From Chytridium lagenaria (taxonomy: Eukaryota; Chytridiomycota; Chytridiomycetes; Chytridiales; Chytridiaceae), in contig JAHLKC010000015.1 in assembly GCA_025449115.1 (NCBI GenBank), forward strand, positions 248,001 through 312,000: 64,000 bases of DNA, in the 5' to 3' direction. This document shows positions 22,975-33,830 of this stretch, one piece after another. The translations under genes and the position numbers were made by a program. The notes under the pieces are model-generated. The model worked only from the letters and a program-made list of their open reading frames with translations, was not told the DNA's origin and did not search any database. Every line of letters starts with the position of its first letter. The first letter of the stretch is position 1.

Positions 22975-23910
22975 TGTGAAGAATTACATTATTCACATGG
23001 CCTATGGCTCATAAGGACATTCCGTCTAAGTCCGTTGAGTTCCGTTATATCCCGCGTCGACGCGTATATTTACGCGTCATATTGAATCCTCCCTTCTTTT
23101 CCCTTTGGGTTTTTTATATACTTTTTCCCCACGTTTATAGGGTTTTTATTGAAGGAGGTGGCGCGCATATGTGCCGTTTATGTGTGTGTGCATATGTTGT
23201 GTCTATTATTTATTTGTATTTTGTGTATTACTTTAATATGAGAGATTTCTTGATTTAATTTGTACCTTGTTGAATTAAGTAGTTGATATTGAGTTGATCC
23301 CCTATCCTCTATCACCACGCGCGTGGCCTCGCGGCGTGATCTCCCCTTCACTCTTAGTTGGATGACAGTCGACCCCTCTGCCCCCTTACCACCTGGTGAA
23401 GCTGCAATCCGGCCGTTTGAGACAGAAGGCTGTGATGGAACCCCTCCTCATTCACAGTGTCCTTTAGTCAGGCTTGGTCAGCTACATTCCACCTCTGGAG
23501 CTCTCCGACCCGATGATCAGGCGCTAACGGCAGGCAATGAGTGAGGTTACCCTGTTCTAAGCTCTGAGAGGCAAACGAGAGCCCATGTTCCAAAAGGTGC
23601 CATAGTAGGGTGGCATGGAGACTTATAGCCATCCCCGATCGCCAGGAGACGATCTGGTGCTGATATTGGTTTAGCAGCAAGGTAAGTCGATAATGAAGAT
23701 ACTAAACACGTTCCCTTCTCCCTTTAATAAGCAGAACTCGCGATCACTCACCCACACCATCGCCAAACAACAACAACATCACTTAGATTCAGGAGTACAT
23801 CCTGTCCCTAGGTGCTCTGTGGACTTGCTCTGCTGGAGCAACTCCTTTACTCTTCTCCCCTACCCCTAGTCGAAGCTAGGTAGGGAGGGATGGGTCAAGA
23901 GAAGATCACA
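22975..23910 (+). repeat. 3' LTR
   Basis: Direct copy of 16557-17493, followed by TCGC. Preceded by the purine-rich tract at 22962-22974. Confidence 0.93.
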
Positions 23911-24061
23911 TCGCGACCTGAAATAAAGGGTGATGCCCTTCGGGTGCAAAACATGACGCAGCCTGCACAAGGATTCAGCTCCCCTACACTTTTACTAATT
24001 TGAAAAATCGCGTGGAGGTCAGCAGCAGTGACATCAAAGTTGCTTTGAGGCTGCAAAATTA

Positions 24062-24361
24062 AAAGTTGGGGGGTTGACGAAGACAGAGTACTTGCGACGA
24101 ACAAACAGGAAAAGGGCAAATAAGGAGTTGGACAAGGAGACCGAAGCTGAAAAAATGGAGAAGGATTATGCAGTTCCATCAGCGGTTAGTTTATTTGTTA
24201 TGCATCTTTTAAACCCTTTAACGCAGAGAATACGGAAACAAACTGAGTGCTGGGTATGTCATGCAAAAGGACATAACACACGTACATGTAAGGCAAAGAA
24301 GCAAACACAGGAGGAAATACAAGGGGAGCACGAGGGGGGCGCATTAAGAAGGGAGGAGTGA
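24062..24361 (+). CDS. Zinc-knuckle exon of the Tc1-type transposon
   Basis: Lies right of the LTR insertion and left of the right inverted repeat. It reads a basic helix-rich stretch (KTEYLRRTNRKRANKELDKE), then a CxxCxxxGHNxxxxC knuckle (CWVCHAKGHNTRTCKAKK, starting at 24248), and stops at TGA 24359-24361. A possible intron, about 24186-24226, separates the two parts. It is either the C-terminal end of the transposase, displaced by the LTR element, or a separate small DNA-binding protein. Knuckles of this kind end several eukaryotic transposases. Confidence 0.55.
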   Translation, partial: KVGGLTKTEYLRRTNRKRANKELDKETEAEKMEKDYAVPSAVSLFVMHLLNPLTQRIRKQTECWVCHAKGHNTRTCKAKKQTQEEIQGEHEGGALRREE

Positions 24362-24463
24362 AATTAGTGCTCGGAGATTCTTCACTTGTTGAATAAATAT
24401 TAGTTAAATAAACGCTGATTCTTATCTTGTTGCTTACCTTCTGTTTCAACCGTAGAAGACTCT

Positions 24464-24938
24464 ATAACTTTTCGAAACTTGGGACATAGAAGAAGTCTGA
24501 CCTCCGCGGACGTGTATTGAACATACTGCAAATAAGAAATATGAGAAAAAATAAACAGAGCATACGTACACTGGCTCGTCGCTTAGATGACGAAGTTGAA
24601 TTCCGGTTCAAGAAAGAAACAACACCAATTCTGTTGTCCCACAGCCCATCAGTGTCGACATGGTCCTTGGAAAGCATCCCAACGGTGCACCCCACATGCC
24701 CATCGTCGTCCAATATTCGGCACTTCACACACGGAAGAAATCCACCTTCGTTGTCCTGATAGAAGGACGACTCAAAGAGAACCGCTTGCATCATGCGGAG
24801 GTATTTTCCACAGCCATCGTAATGAATCTCGCAGGTCCTACCGGCATTCGTTGCATGGAGACCAACAACTAAGACCTTCGCGTACATCCTGTTCTCCATG
24901 TTGGAACTCATCGAGTCCATGCACTCTTCCTTCATCAT
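24464..24938 (-). CDS. Minus-strand accessory gene of the Tc1-type transposon
   Basis: Reads from ATG at 24938 with VVGLHATNAGRTCEIHYDGC near the start, then a Cys-rich middle (FLPCVKCRILDDDGHVGCTV) and LSKDHVDTDGLWDNRIGVV. A GT-AG intron (about 24559-24525) probably removes the hydrophobic CLFFLIFLICS stretch that the open frame otherwise encodes. The C-x-VG-x-L pattern seems familiar from companions of related fungal/protist transposons, but I cannot name a domain. It is convergent with the zinc-knuckle exon and inside the inverted repeats. A partner in transposition is inferred from position alone. Confidence 0.5.
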
Positions 24939-25244
24939 CGCAAAAAACTTGTGTGTAACAGCATGAAAAATTTCTTTTATTTTGAGAAATATCTTTCACA
25001 GATAAAAACGCATTGTAATTAAGCAAAATTATTAATTGAGAGGCTTAAAGAAAAACTAAATGAACCAAAATGCTTGAAATATCATCCTCATTAATAATAT
25101 CGAAAAAAAATTTTGAAAAACATTTTTTTAACACCCCAAAAAGTTTGGCACTTTTGAAATTTTAAGGAGTTTATCCTAAACGTATATTAACCCTATCTGT
25201 ATTAAGAATAGGGGGTCAAAACCGATATTTCGGGCATTTTAACA

Positions 25245-25270
25245 TTGTCGACTTTAGGTGGCAGGCACTG
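25245..25270 (-). repeat. Right terminal inverted repeat
   Basis: Perfect inverse of 12748-12773; followed by the TA duplication at 25271-25272. Confidence 0.95.
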
Positions 25271-25689
25271 TAGTTGGTGGCAAAATATTTTAGTGTCATA
25301 AATTAAAAAATGATTAGGTTTGAGCATGGAAAGAAGAAGAATCAGACGAGCTAGAGAAGAAAACTCAATGTCATTCAATTCAGAGAATGGAGAATATTAG
25401 ATTTGCAGAGAGTGTTTGGCAATGTGGAATATTATCAAGGTTGTGTATACAGTTTAGAGCTCTTAATTATTTTTGTACCTATCTTAGATGTCACGCACTG
25501 TATAAGAAAGTCTCCAATATTTAGCATTCTCTGTTGTTAAAGAGGATGCCACAAAGAAGATCAATTCAGGATTAATACCAAAAACTTACTTCAAAAAGGG
25601 AATCAACAATCAGAGACGTCACTGCTATTATAGCAAAATACATGATTATTAGCATCAGTGACGTATTCATCAGGCTTAGAGCATCTTCA

Positions 25690-26620
25690 ACGGTGGTGCA
25701 AATCCCCGTTCTAGAGCAAATTTACCATCAAAAAAAAACATCCCAACGATCGCTGTATCACTGTTCCGTGTCCAAATATTTTTGGAACGGGTGCCCTCGG
25801 GATCTCAAATTGTGCATTTTGCATGTTCCAAACAAAAATCTGTCCAAGTCCTCAAACACATGGCTTTTTGTCATCTCCATCACTGCTCTCCACCCCCTCT
25901 CTGTCACCCATTACCAAGACAAGAAAAAGGACTATCAGAGGCGCCAACTTTACTCCTGCCAAGGACTTTGGCATTGCTTGAGCATGGCTTGCTGTCTCCC
26001 ACAAATGCAGCTACTGGTACGGACCAGACTTCCAACGCATTCTACACCAGCGTAAAAGCTGAGTTCATCAGGTCTCTACTGCGTGTCCGGAAGGTTCATT
26101 TGAAAAGAGATTGCCAGAATCCATTTGACATTGCTGGTCTTCCATCAATACACTTATCAGCAAGTTTGTTGGCATCCTCAAGCAAGTGATGGATCTTGAA
26201 GAGAATGGGAAGACAGAGGAGAATCAGTTGAACAATGCCATGGCAATTTTCAAAGGTGACATGGGAAGCACTTTGGTTTGTCAGGGCTCAAGAGTGTTGG
26301 GAGCATTTGAAAGATGCACCAAAAGTGAAGATGCACTATGCGGAGTCTAACACCTCAAGCAAAGCTGTGAAGAGACTTGGACCTCTGCGGAGGAAGTTGG
26401 AGAGTTTTCCTCTTCCGTTGAGGATTCAATCTCCTTTGAGAAGCCTATGGGCAAGAAGAAGGTAAAGAAAGAGGCTCGTGATGCTGATGAAGCTTCTCGT
26501 GTTATGAAAGAAAGAACCAATGCTTTGCGCTAGAAGAGGAGAGGAAGTCACAACTTCTTGCAGAGCAAAACGCAGTAATTAAAGAAGCTTACCAAGAAAA
26601 GTAAGAAATGATACTTTCTT
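25690..26620 (+). CDS. Myb/NAM-associated-like protein of a PIF/Harbinger element
   Basis: DNA-binding companion protein of PIF/Harbinger transposons, broken by frame shifts. Pieces in order: RTIRGANFTPAKDFGIA and AWLAVSH (25930-25990) as in the trihelix/Myb start; TGTDQTSNAFYTSVKAEFIR (26015-26075); then ISKFVGILKQVMDLEENGKT and EENQLNNAMAIFKGDMG (26155-26270), the typical middle of this family; a Lys-rich C-terminus follows (GKKKVKKEARDADEASR, 26450-26500). It lies about 400 bp right of the Tc1-type element and converges with the Harbinger transposase fragment at 27.3-28.2 kb. Probably inactive, though some shifts may be sequencing errors. Confidence 0.65.
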
Positions 26621-26629
26621 CCGACACGT

Positions 26630-27330
26630 AGAATTTGCACCCTATCATTATGCTGCGTTTCTAAAGAATGATGGATGCCAAACGATTGCGTCATTTGGAG
26701 GAGCTGGAGAGAACTCTTTGACTATTAAACCTTCCACCTACTAACAAAAATAATTTTGAGAGCTATTTATATTTTGATCTTGATAATAAAAGAATATACA
26801 ACAAATGACTGTTTGAAGTTACATTTGCTAGCTCACGTTCAGGGACAAGTGTAAGTGTTATGTCTACTAACACTGATAGGTAGGAGAGGAAGGTACGACT
26901 GCAATTGAACTGCACTTTCACTATGTAAAAACATTGGCTTTTATAGCTGAGCTTGAAAGGAATGTGATGTGAAAGGATCTGAAGGGTATTACCGAGAAGG
27001 CAACGAAATTGCTTCAATGAAAATATCCTAATTGGGATAGGAATGAAGGAGTGTAGATCCATTCAGAGGATGCAACACAATACAAACTGATAGAACAATT
27101 TGTTGTAAGATTGAAAGTTACTATGTGACCTTCTCTGATAGCTATTGTACCTTCCCGCGACCTTAACAATGTTAGAACCCTTAGACAACTAGTAGAGTTT
27201 AATTGCAGGTGGGGTAAGAAACCTGAGGGCAGAGGATTATATTGTCCCGTTATATGTGTACGTGTTATGAGAGGATATGAACATCTGTCATCTCTCTTAG
27301 TTAGAGGACAAACTTGTTCAGCAGAAAAAA
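26630..27330. other. Stretch without a recognised gene between the two Harbinger genes
   Basis: No frame resembles a known domain. Plus-strand pieces such as RTLRQLVEFNCRWGKKPEG near 27180 look protein-like but match nothing I recognise. Confidence 0.35.
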
Positions 27331-27333
27331 CTA

Positions 27334-28237
27334 TTAATAATAAAGTGTTTCGTTGTATTGGATACGATCAACATGAGAACTCAACTCCTTGATGTGGTTG
27401 CACAATCCAGGGACACCAAAGAATAAGTGCCATATATGTAGATAATGCAAAGCAACTACTTCAAGAACAACCGTGGGCTTTTTCTCTTTTCCTTGATATT
27501 GAATGTGAAGCGCAACCAGGCAATTCTTCCACACCCAGTACATACTGTCAATGCTTGCCATCATTCTGGAGAACCCTCTTTTCTAGTTGAACGCCATCAT
27601 ACGACCTACATCTTCTATATTTGGAGCATGTACGTAGTTTGCTCTTAGTATAAATTTTTTCTTTGGCAGAGGAGGGTGGAGCAACAGGTTCAGGAAGTTA
27701 GAAGGTATATTTAAATTCATCAATAGAACGGTCATCAGGAAAGTACTGTTGAACCGCCCCACTAATAAGTAAAGTAAGCTCTTGTGTTCCTGTTGTAACA
27801 GGGCTGTTGATTGGATTGAAATCCAACGTGGAGGTGAGCTGGCTCTTCGAGGTATCTTGGAAGATTTTCCCACAATCCGTCACCTTATGACCAAAATCAA
27901 AACCAGAAATAAATCTAATTATGGCCTTGTAATAGGATCTGCCCTTGTATTTGTACCTCAAGATCTTGTGCAACCTGACATTGGTGTCCACTGGGGATTT
28001 CCGAATTTTTGGTAGTGGGGACTTCTCCATCTTCTTGGTAAGGGAGGTAGTGGTGGTTTCAGCTGGACCATTCAGATAACTGTCCTCATCCTTGTCATCT
28101 TCCTCCCCCTCCTCCCTCATCACCATCATATTCAACAAACGGCGCTTGTCAGAGGTGTTTTCCAGTCCAGCCTTAGAATGACAAGATGGTGACACCAATT
28201 GGTTCATGCCAGAGAGTGACATAGGTTGGGCATGCAA
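27334..28237 (-). pseudogene. PIF/Harbinger transposase (DDE_Tnp_4), 3' truncated
   Basis: Reads right to left. An acidic N-terminal part starts at 28237 (REEGEEDDKDEDSYLNG), followed by YKYKGRSYYKAIIRF. After breaks, YVHAPNIEDVGRMMAFN (27590-27640) leads into MASIDSMYWVWKNC (27564-27520, first catalytic Asp), QYQGKEKKPTVVLEVVA and IWHLFFGVPGLCNHI. Family members have CNDI at the last point, so the second catalytic Asp appears to be His here. The frame then ends within about 20 residues, with the third acidic residue missing. The gene is therefore a dead remnant even if its one-base shifts are errors. It pairs with the Myb-like gene on the opposite strand. Confidence 0.75.
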
Positions 28238-28419
28238 TTTGGCGACAGTCTTGGGTAATGGTGTACGTCATTGGCTGGTCACAATTAATAAATTAGCTAC
28301 AAAAATAATAATAGGTGTTCACACGTAACCAATATAATAAACTGCTTTACATAGTTGTCATGTCTAAATGTTTATTGATTTGGTTAGTGGGAAACAACTC
28401 ACGCCCAATGGCACAAACC

Positions 28420-28800
28420 GTCTCCCAGTATAATAGTAAACCAGATTACCTTTGCTATTTTAGCTATATCACATAGCATGATTTGGGCCCAGCTTACAAT
28501 TACTACCGTTGCTAAATAATCATCAACCTCAGTTATATCCACCAAAATAAGGGCTATAGTTTGCAATGATATGTGATTGTAAGTGAGGAAATCATGTTTT
28601 CTGCATGAAATTCATAGTTGAAGCACTTAGCAAAAATCAGAAATTCTTGGTTACACATACATTTATTTTGACCATAAATTTTAAAGGGTAATATTCCCTT
28701 CAACACGAAAGAGATAAAATGACCTGAGAAGGAGAGAACTTACACAGTTCCTCTTTCAACAAGGCCTCCTGTTTAGGCACAAACAGCACAGTGCAAATCA
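28420..28800. repeat. Dispersed repeat, copy 2
   Basis: Counterpart of 11100-11440, same orientation; shares TTGGGCCCAG and CTTAGCAAAAATCAGAAATT. It lies just right of the Harbinger transposase start, so the family may be Harbinger-related. Confidence 0.7.
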
Positions 28801-29538
28801 TCCAATAATGAATTTTTTTGGAGTTGAACTTGAGTTTAATCATCAATATGAAAGTAAGGAATGACACGTTGACGGCGTCTGAATCAATGCACACCCTCAA
28901 CAATAAACTTTCTGTTAGTTTTTTTTTATTAGTCAAAAGGGAACGGAGCAAAAAGGCTCACATTTGGAGCAAAGATATTGTAAATATTTTCATAACCATT
29001 CTGATGTTTTATGTAAAAAAAAAGGATAAATAATATATTTAAATAAAAAACTATATTGGCAAGCAAGGCCTCACTTGTCCCATTAGTGCTCACCCAAAGC
29101 TTATCACCATGATATTTCTATTAATTATGAAATTGATTTTCAGTAGGAAGGACTAAATGATTCAAGTTAGCAACTAAAGTTTGAGTCATTGAGTTACTTT
29201 AGTCCTTTCCAGTCATTCTTGTAATTCTGCTAAAGTTGATTACAATACCTACTTGGTATACACTGTTGTGCCTTCCATATATTGGCCAAGTAGCGAGTCT
29301 CTATAAATAAATATCAATTAGGTACTGATTTACGCACTTGCAGTAGAGTGAATGCGCCTTACCTGGTGGCGGGGGTGCAAGGTTTGGTTAAAATACAGCA
29401 TGCAGTGTCTTCAGGACAATAATTATACTGTTATCATATTGTGTTGATAGGTAAAAATTGAAGACACCTTTTTCAGATGTAAATATCTTGCTTCTTAAAA
29501 CATAACAATTTTATTTGTTCTCCCATACCTTATTTTTA

Positions 29539-30108
29539 ATAATGGCCCATGAGGACTCAGCTAATGAAGAGCAACCAAAGCATTTATTAGATGCATTAAG
29601 AATTATAACTAAATTATTTATTTATTTACCCATGCTGTTTCCAATCATATTATGTATGATTAATAATTATTTTTTTAGATGTCCCAGTCAAAAAGGCTAT
29701 TATTATGCATTTTGGTTGTGACCCAGGAAACTTGTTTAGAGCCTTTGGAGAAGGTTCGAGATGAAGCTATAGAGAGTGGTTATAGACGGAACCAATTTCT
29801 TTGGGCAATGTTCTATCTTAAGACATGTCAGACAGATGATAATGCAGCTGGGCGGTTCAAGGTTTCCGCCACAACTTGGCATATGAAGGTTAATTCAACG
29901 TTTATTATCATGAGTTGGATAAATACTGTATATTTAATTTAAATTGTTTTTCCTCATTGGTTGTTATCCAGCCAGTACCTAGTTAAATTTTTTTTTAAAA
30001 AAAAAAATTTCGAAGACAGGCGTGAAAACTGGGAGTGCAAACAGCCTTCCGCTTATGTGGATTGTGTTGATTTTCTGGTTCAACAGGAGTGCCTGCTGAA
30101 TAAAGGTA
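29539..30108 (+). pseudogene. IS5/Harbinger-like transposase N-terminal fragment
   Basis: A second, different DDE_Tnp_4-like relic. Pieces: an ATG-led stretch (MAHEDSANEEQPKHLLDALR, 29539), EPLEKVRDEAIESGYRRNQF and LWAMFYLKTCQTDDNAAGRF, then KVSATTWHMK (29865-29888) before a GT donor. After the intron, RRENWECKQPSAYVDCVDFL (about 30017-30077) carries the YVDxVDF motif expected around the first catalytic Asp. Nothing downstream gives the rest of the catalytic core, so it is truncated. Called from motif order and spacing, with no close match claimed. Confidence 0.5.
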
Positions 30109-30109
30109 A

Positions 30110-32277
30110 CGTTGATGTGTTGTGATCATCAGTTTTTACTGACAGCGAACCATCATAAAGTTTACAGTCAATTATTTTTATGTAATGCTGAGGATCATTG
30201 GGTTAAGTTCAGTAAGAGTAGGTCAAAATGGCAAAAGAGGTTTCACTTAACATTAGGCTAACCTTTGTTATGATTAGGCGGTTGAATTCTTTGCCAAAAC
30301 TACACTTTAGCTTGATATTCTTCCGTTTGGAATCAGAGGAAGCATCAGCAGCACAATTAAAAGTGATAAATTACCATATGGCCTGAGACAATTGTGTTGC
30401 CATATCTGGGTAGTCCGTCTAAGTTGCGTTGACTGTAATGAGCACTAACACCGATAATTCTTATGGGCCATAGTCAAACCTACAACAAATAACTTGATAG
30501 AAGAACGTTTGGGGTGGGAATGATTGAAAAAATGTGATCACTATTGTTAAAGCAAAAAAATTGAAGAGTCTATTTGGCTTTAGCAAGTGTGTCCTGAAGA
30601 TGGTGTTAGCAACAATACCCTCTAGGCAATACATGAAGGAAGGCAGGCAAGTAAAATAATCTATATATTATTGAATATCATTGTTTAAAGCAATATTAGT
30701 AAGCTCTAAATAAATTAAAAGAGCTGGAAATTGACTTTAAAAAGTCATTGGTAAGCTTTTGAGAACTGTCCAATAATAATTTATAGTGCTCAGTGCCTTC
30801 CTCAGGCTGCATCAGAAAAAATGGTATGAGTAAAAATACTGCTACATGAAATATCTTTTTTTCTATAAATTCATTTTGGTTTCATTTTGGTAGATAATAT
30901 ATAATTTTAAAAGGATAAAATAGAGAAGGTATTATTTATATAAATGTGTTGATTAGGGTTAGGGAAGAGCGGGGAGAGAAGAGAGGGGATGTTTGCGCAT
31001 TGGATGGCGTGGGCTTGGGAAACTTTGGCGTCAGGAACGCATTAGGTACATATTTGGTGGCTGGCACTGGCTCAAAGTTACCAGTGAATCAGGGGGCGTT
31101 GGTGATGGCGGGGAGGAAGATGGAAGCGGCAATGATGTGGTGAGGCTTCCCACGTTTGGTGATGGAGAGGAGGCGTCCTGTGCGGCTTGTTGAATCTTGT
31201 TGGAGGTTGGTGAGGTTGGTGTGATAGAAGGTGTTCAGTATCGTGGGTGGTAGGAAGGCAGTGATTTTATGCGTGGGACAACAACGAAGATGTGTTGTGG
31301 GACAGTAAGTTTGTGAAATCTCTGGGCACGCTCCGTGGACTCTCAGTCCATAGGAGGAGATCACAAGATGTCATTACATGTCTAATAAAGATTAGCAGTA
31401 ACAAGTCTACTCATTAAAGAGCTATTACACTCAATGTTAGTAGTATGATTTAAGGTGTGAGGATGAAGTGATTCTAAAGGGGTTTTTTCTAAGGGTTTCC
31501 AACAATGCCGATCAATAAAGATACTAGGGTGACAAAGCTCTAAGCTATGTCTAACAGCCATTCTGGTGTCAATCTACAAGACCTCTTCCAACAACTTATT
31601 TATATAACCCATTACCTATGCAAACCAGCAGTCAAGTCGTATTTCCACGCGCTCCCAGGTGGTGGAGTCGTTTCAGGACTCAATGGCATGCATAAGAGGG
31701 GGAATAGTGTAGCGTACTTGCCTGTCATCGTCCATGAGCATCAGGAGGGGCATTGAAGGAGTTCTCATTCAAGAGCATGTCACAACATCCCGTGCCATGG
31801 TACACTTTACGACTTAAGTAAAACAGGGCCCATTCCAAGTAAGAGGCAGATAGAAAGACATGGTGTCATATAAGCAATGTGGGGGGTAAGATCATGCACA
31901 AACAGAACAGGATATGATGATTTTTGTGGGGACAACTTCTCTCTCAGTTTATTATTAATTTGCTGCTGTAAATAAGTTAGTCAAAAAAGGATATAGTAAA
32001 CAACAAACAAACAAGAAACGAGAAAAATATAAACAATAAACACATAAACCCCTATATACATAAGTACGTCTGCTCGTTCCTAACGCGCTCATATAACTCT
32101 AAACAAATACGCATTAGTGACGTCAGTCGTAATTTGACAACGAAGTATCATCATATAAGAGAACACGTACTCTTGGAAATATAAGTGACGCCTAGGCTAA
32201 GACAATCATTTATAGTCATTATATCTTTTATTTATAGTAAAATATATCACGTGAAATATAAGAAAACCTCCAATATT
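30110..32277. other. Stretch without a recognised gene
   Basis: AT-rich, no credible exon on either strand. A G-rich patch at 30955-31200 gives only overlapping spurious frames. Confidence 0.4.
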
Positions 32278-33036
32278 TCACAAAGTATATTGGTGTTGAG
32301 TGGGGTGAGGTGGGGTGTTAAGGACGGCCAGAGGGGATCTCTTTGGATAGAGTGAGAGATGAGGGGAGGAAGGGAGGTTAGGAAGCGTGGTTAGGCCGCG
32401 GCAAGTGGTTACCACAATGTGGGTATGGTCGTTGGATTGGTGGAGGGGGTAGTAGAAGGAGGCGTTGAGGGTATGATTGCAAGGAGACATGGTTGGGAGT
32501 TGGAGAGGAGGTGGAGGGCGGAGATGCTGAGGAGACTCGAAGATGCGGCATAAGGCAATGTTCTGGACTTCCTGTAGGGCGTTGAGGGTGAGTTGTGGGA
32601 GGGGCATGAGGGCAAGGCCATACTCCATGGTTGGGCAAATGAAGGATTTGAATATGCAGAGGGACATCTGGGGGCGCCATCCCATGCGGTTTATTCCAAT
32701 TGCTCCCATCCATCCAATCATGCTCCGGGCTGCAGTAATCCGTGGTAGAAGGGAGGCAACTATGTCGTCTCCTCTCCCTGCCATCATCATTCCAAGGTAG
32801 CGTGCATGATCCTTTTGTGATATAATATCCAGATATCCAGTCCTAGTCTCAGTGGCAGCGCGATGATCCTTGGAGCCACCGAGATGGTCTTTGTGGGCGT
32901 TGAAACATTGTCCCACTGAATGGGCCATGTGTAACAGTCATTTAAAAGGAGTTGGAGTATGGGGAGGATAAGGTGAAATAAAACAATTTCGTCTTGTGCA
33001 ATATCAACATTGATGTAGGTTTTGCGGTCCACGACG
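32278..33036 (-). pseudogene. Non-LTR (LINE) retrotransposon, 3' part of reverse transcriptase ORF
   Basis: Reads right to left. FNAHKDHLGG corresponds to the FNxxKT segment after the RT palm. YLGMMMAGRGDD is the YLGxxxxxG motif, followed by ITAARSMIGWMGAIGINRMG and FICPTMEYGLALMPL (the IRPxxEYG-type thumb motif) and LQEVQNIALCRIF. This is the RT thumb and connector of LINEs; the catalytic YADD half is missing upstream. The 5' break at about 33036 coincides with the start of the CGTACG repeats. The 216-codon open frame ends at 32278 without a clear poly-A tail. 5' truncation is typical of this class. Confidence 0.75.
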
Positions 33037-33830
33037 TACGTTTGCGTACACGCTGTAGGCTTGAGTGTTTACTGTAGTGTGTAGAACGATCTGTAGGGTA
33101 CCGTTTATTGGTGTAGACCCTCTTAGGATGTACTGTTAAGTACGGTGTAACGTGGCAGCTTATCGGCGGACTTAGCCGTACGGTGCCGTATGCAGTGGTA
33201 TGGTGGCGTACGCATTTTTAACATATTATTGTCAATAAAAATATAAAACTTATGGCTCAAAGTGCCTTACGCCACCGTATGCTAACGTACGTCGGTTCTA
33301 TACTTACCTTTACTAATTTCAGCCTATGGTAACGTACAGTACAGTATATTGGCGTAGAATCTGTGGCAGTTTTTTTAACCTTGGCGTATCTCGCCGTACG
33401 GTGTGGTACGATACCGTAGAATGGCGTACGGCGGCGTTCCCTTTTTTTTAATTTTTAATATATTGTCAATAAAAATATTCAAAACTTAAAGCGCACGGTG
33501 CCGTACGCCACCGTATGTATACGTACGTCAGTGATTGATTTACATTTTCGAATTTGAGCTTCTGGTAACGTACAGTACCGTATAATGGCGTCGAATCACT
33601 TACAATGTACTATACAATATTTCTTAACGTGGCAGGTTTTTACCTTCGGCGGATCTCACCGTACGGTAAGTACGGTAAAGCACGGTACCGTAGGCGGTCG
33701 TATGGCGGCGTTCACTTTTTGTAATTAAGACTGAATTGTCGCTAAAGATAATCAGAAGTTACTGCGCACGGCGTCGTACGCGACAGTATAGTGACGTACG
33801 TCAGTTCTTAATTTTTTTGTATTGGGTTAG
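33030..33830. repeat. CGTACG-rich tandem repeat, about three diverged units
   Basis: The block TGCC(G/T)TACGCCACCGTATG...ACGTACGTC recurs near 33265, 33497 and (more diverged) 33768, giving unit spacing of roughly 230-270 bp. Units also share GGTAACGTACAGTAC and a TATTGTCAATAAAAATAT-like AT spacer. Self-complementary CGTACG occurs many times. The same words recur at 34925-35045. Confidence 0.75.

Larger units (their letters stand above)
16557..23910 (+). mobile_element. LTR element nested in the Tc1-type transposon, no recognisable RT
   Basis: Two direct repeats of 937 and 936 bp, nearly identical by eye (a few indels such as TTACCACC/CTTACCACC and one G/A change), start TGTGAAG and end ATCACA, so they have TG...CA termini. 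A TCGC duplication flanks them. Next to the 5' LTR is a primer-site candidate TGGGGGCCCAACC (17495). Before the 3' LTR is a purine tract AAAAACGGGAGAA (22962-22974). The interior holds a gag-like coding region and an ExoIII/APE-type nuclease, but no reverse transcriptase, RNase H or integrase motif that I can see. Confidence 0.9.
12748..25270 (+). mobile_element. Tc1/mariner-type DNA transposon carrying Ulp1 protease, DDE transposase and accessory genes
   Basis: Ends are a perfect 26-bp inverted repeat beginning CAGTGCCTGCCACCTAAAGT, flanked by TA on both sides. TACAGTG is the typical outer end of Tc1-like elements. The 12.5-kb span includes a 7.35-kb LTR element inserted later, so the original transposon was about 5.2 kb. 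Its own genes are a Ulp1-type protease (13168), a DDE transposase (14570), a zinc-knuckle exon (24062) and a minus-strand gene (24464-24938). The last two lie beyond the LTR insertion but inside the inverted repeats, so they belong to the transposon. Confidence 0.88.

Noticed and set aside
32378..32713. Second minus-strand frame (Pro/His-rich, 111 codons)
   Set aside because: Overlaps the LINE RT frame, which carries the recognisable motifs.
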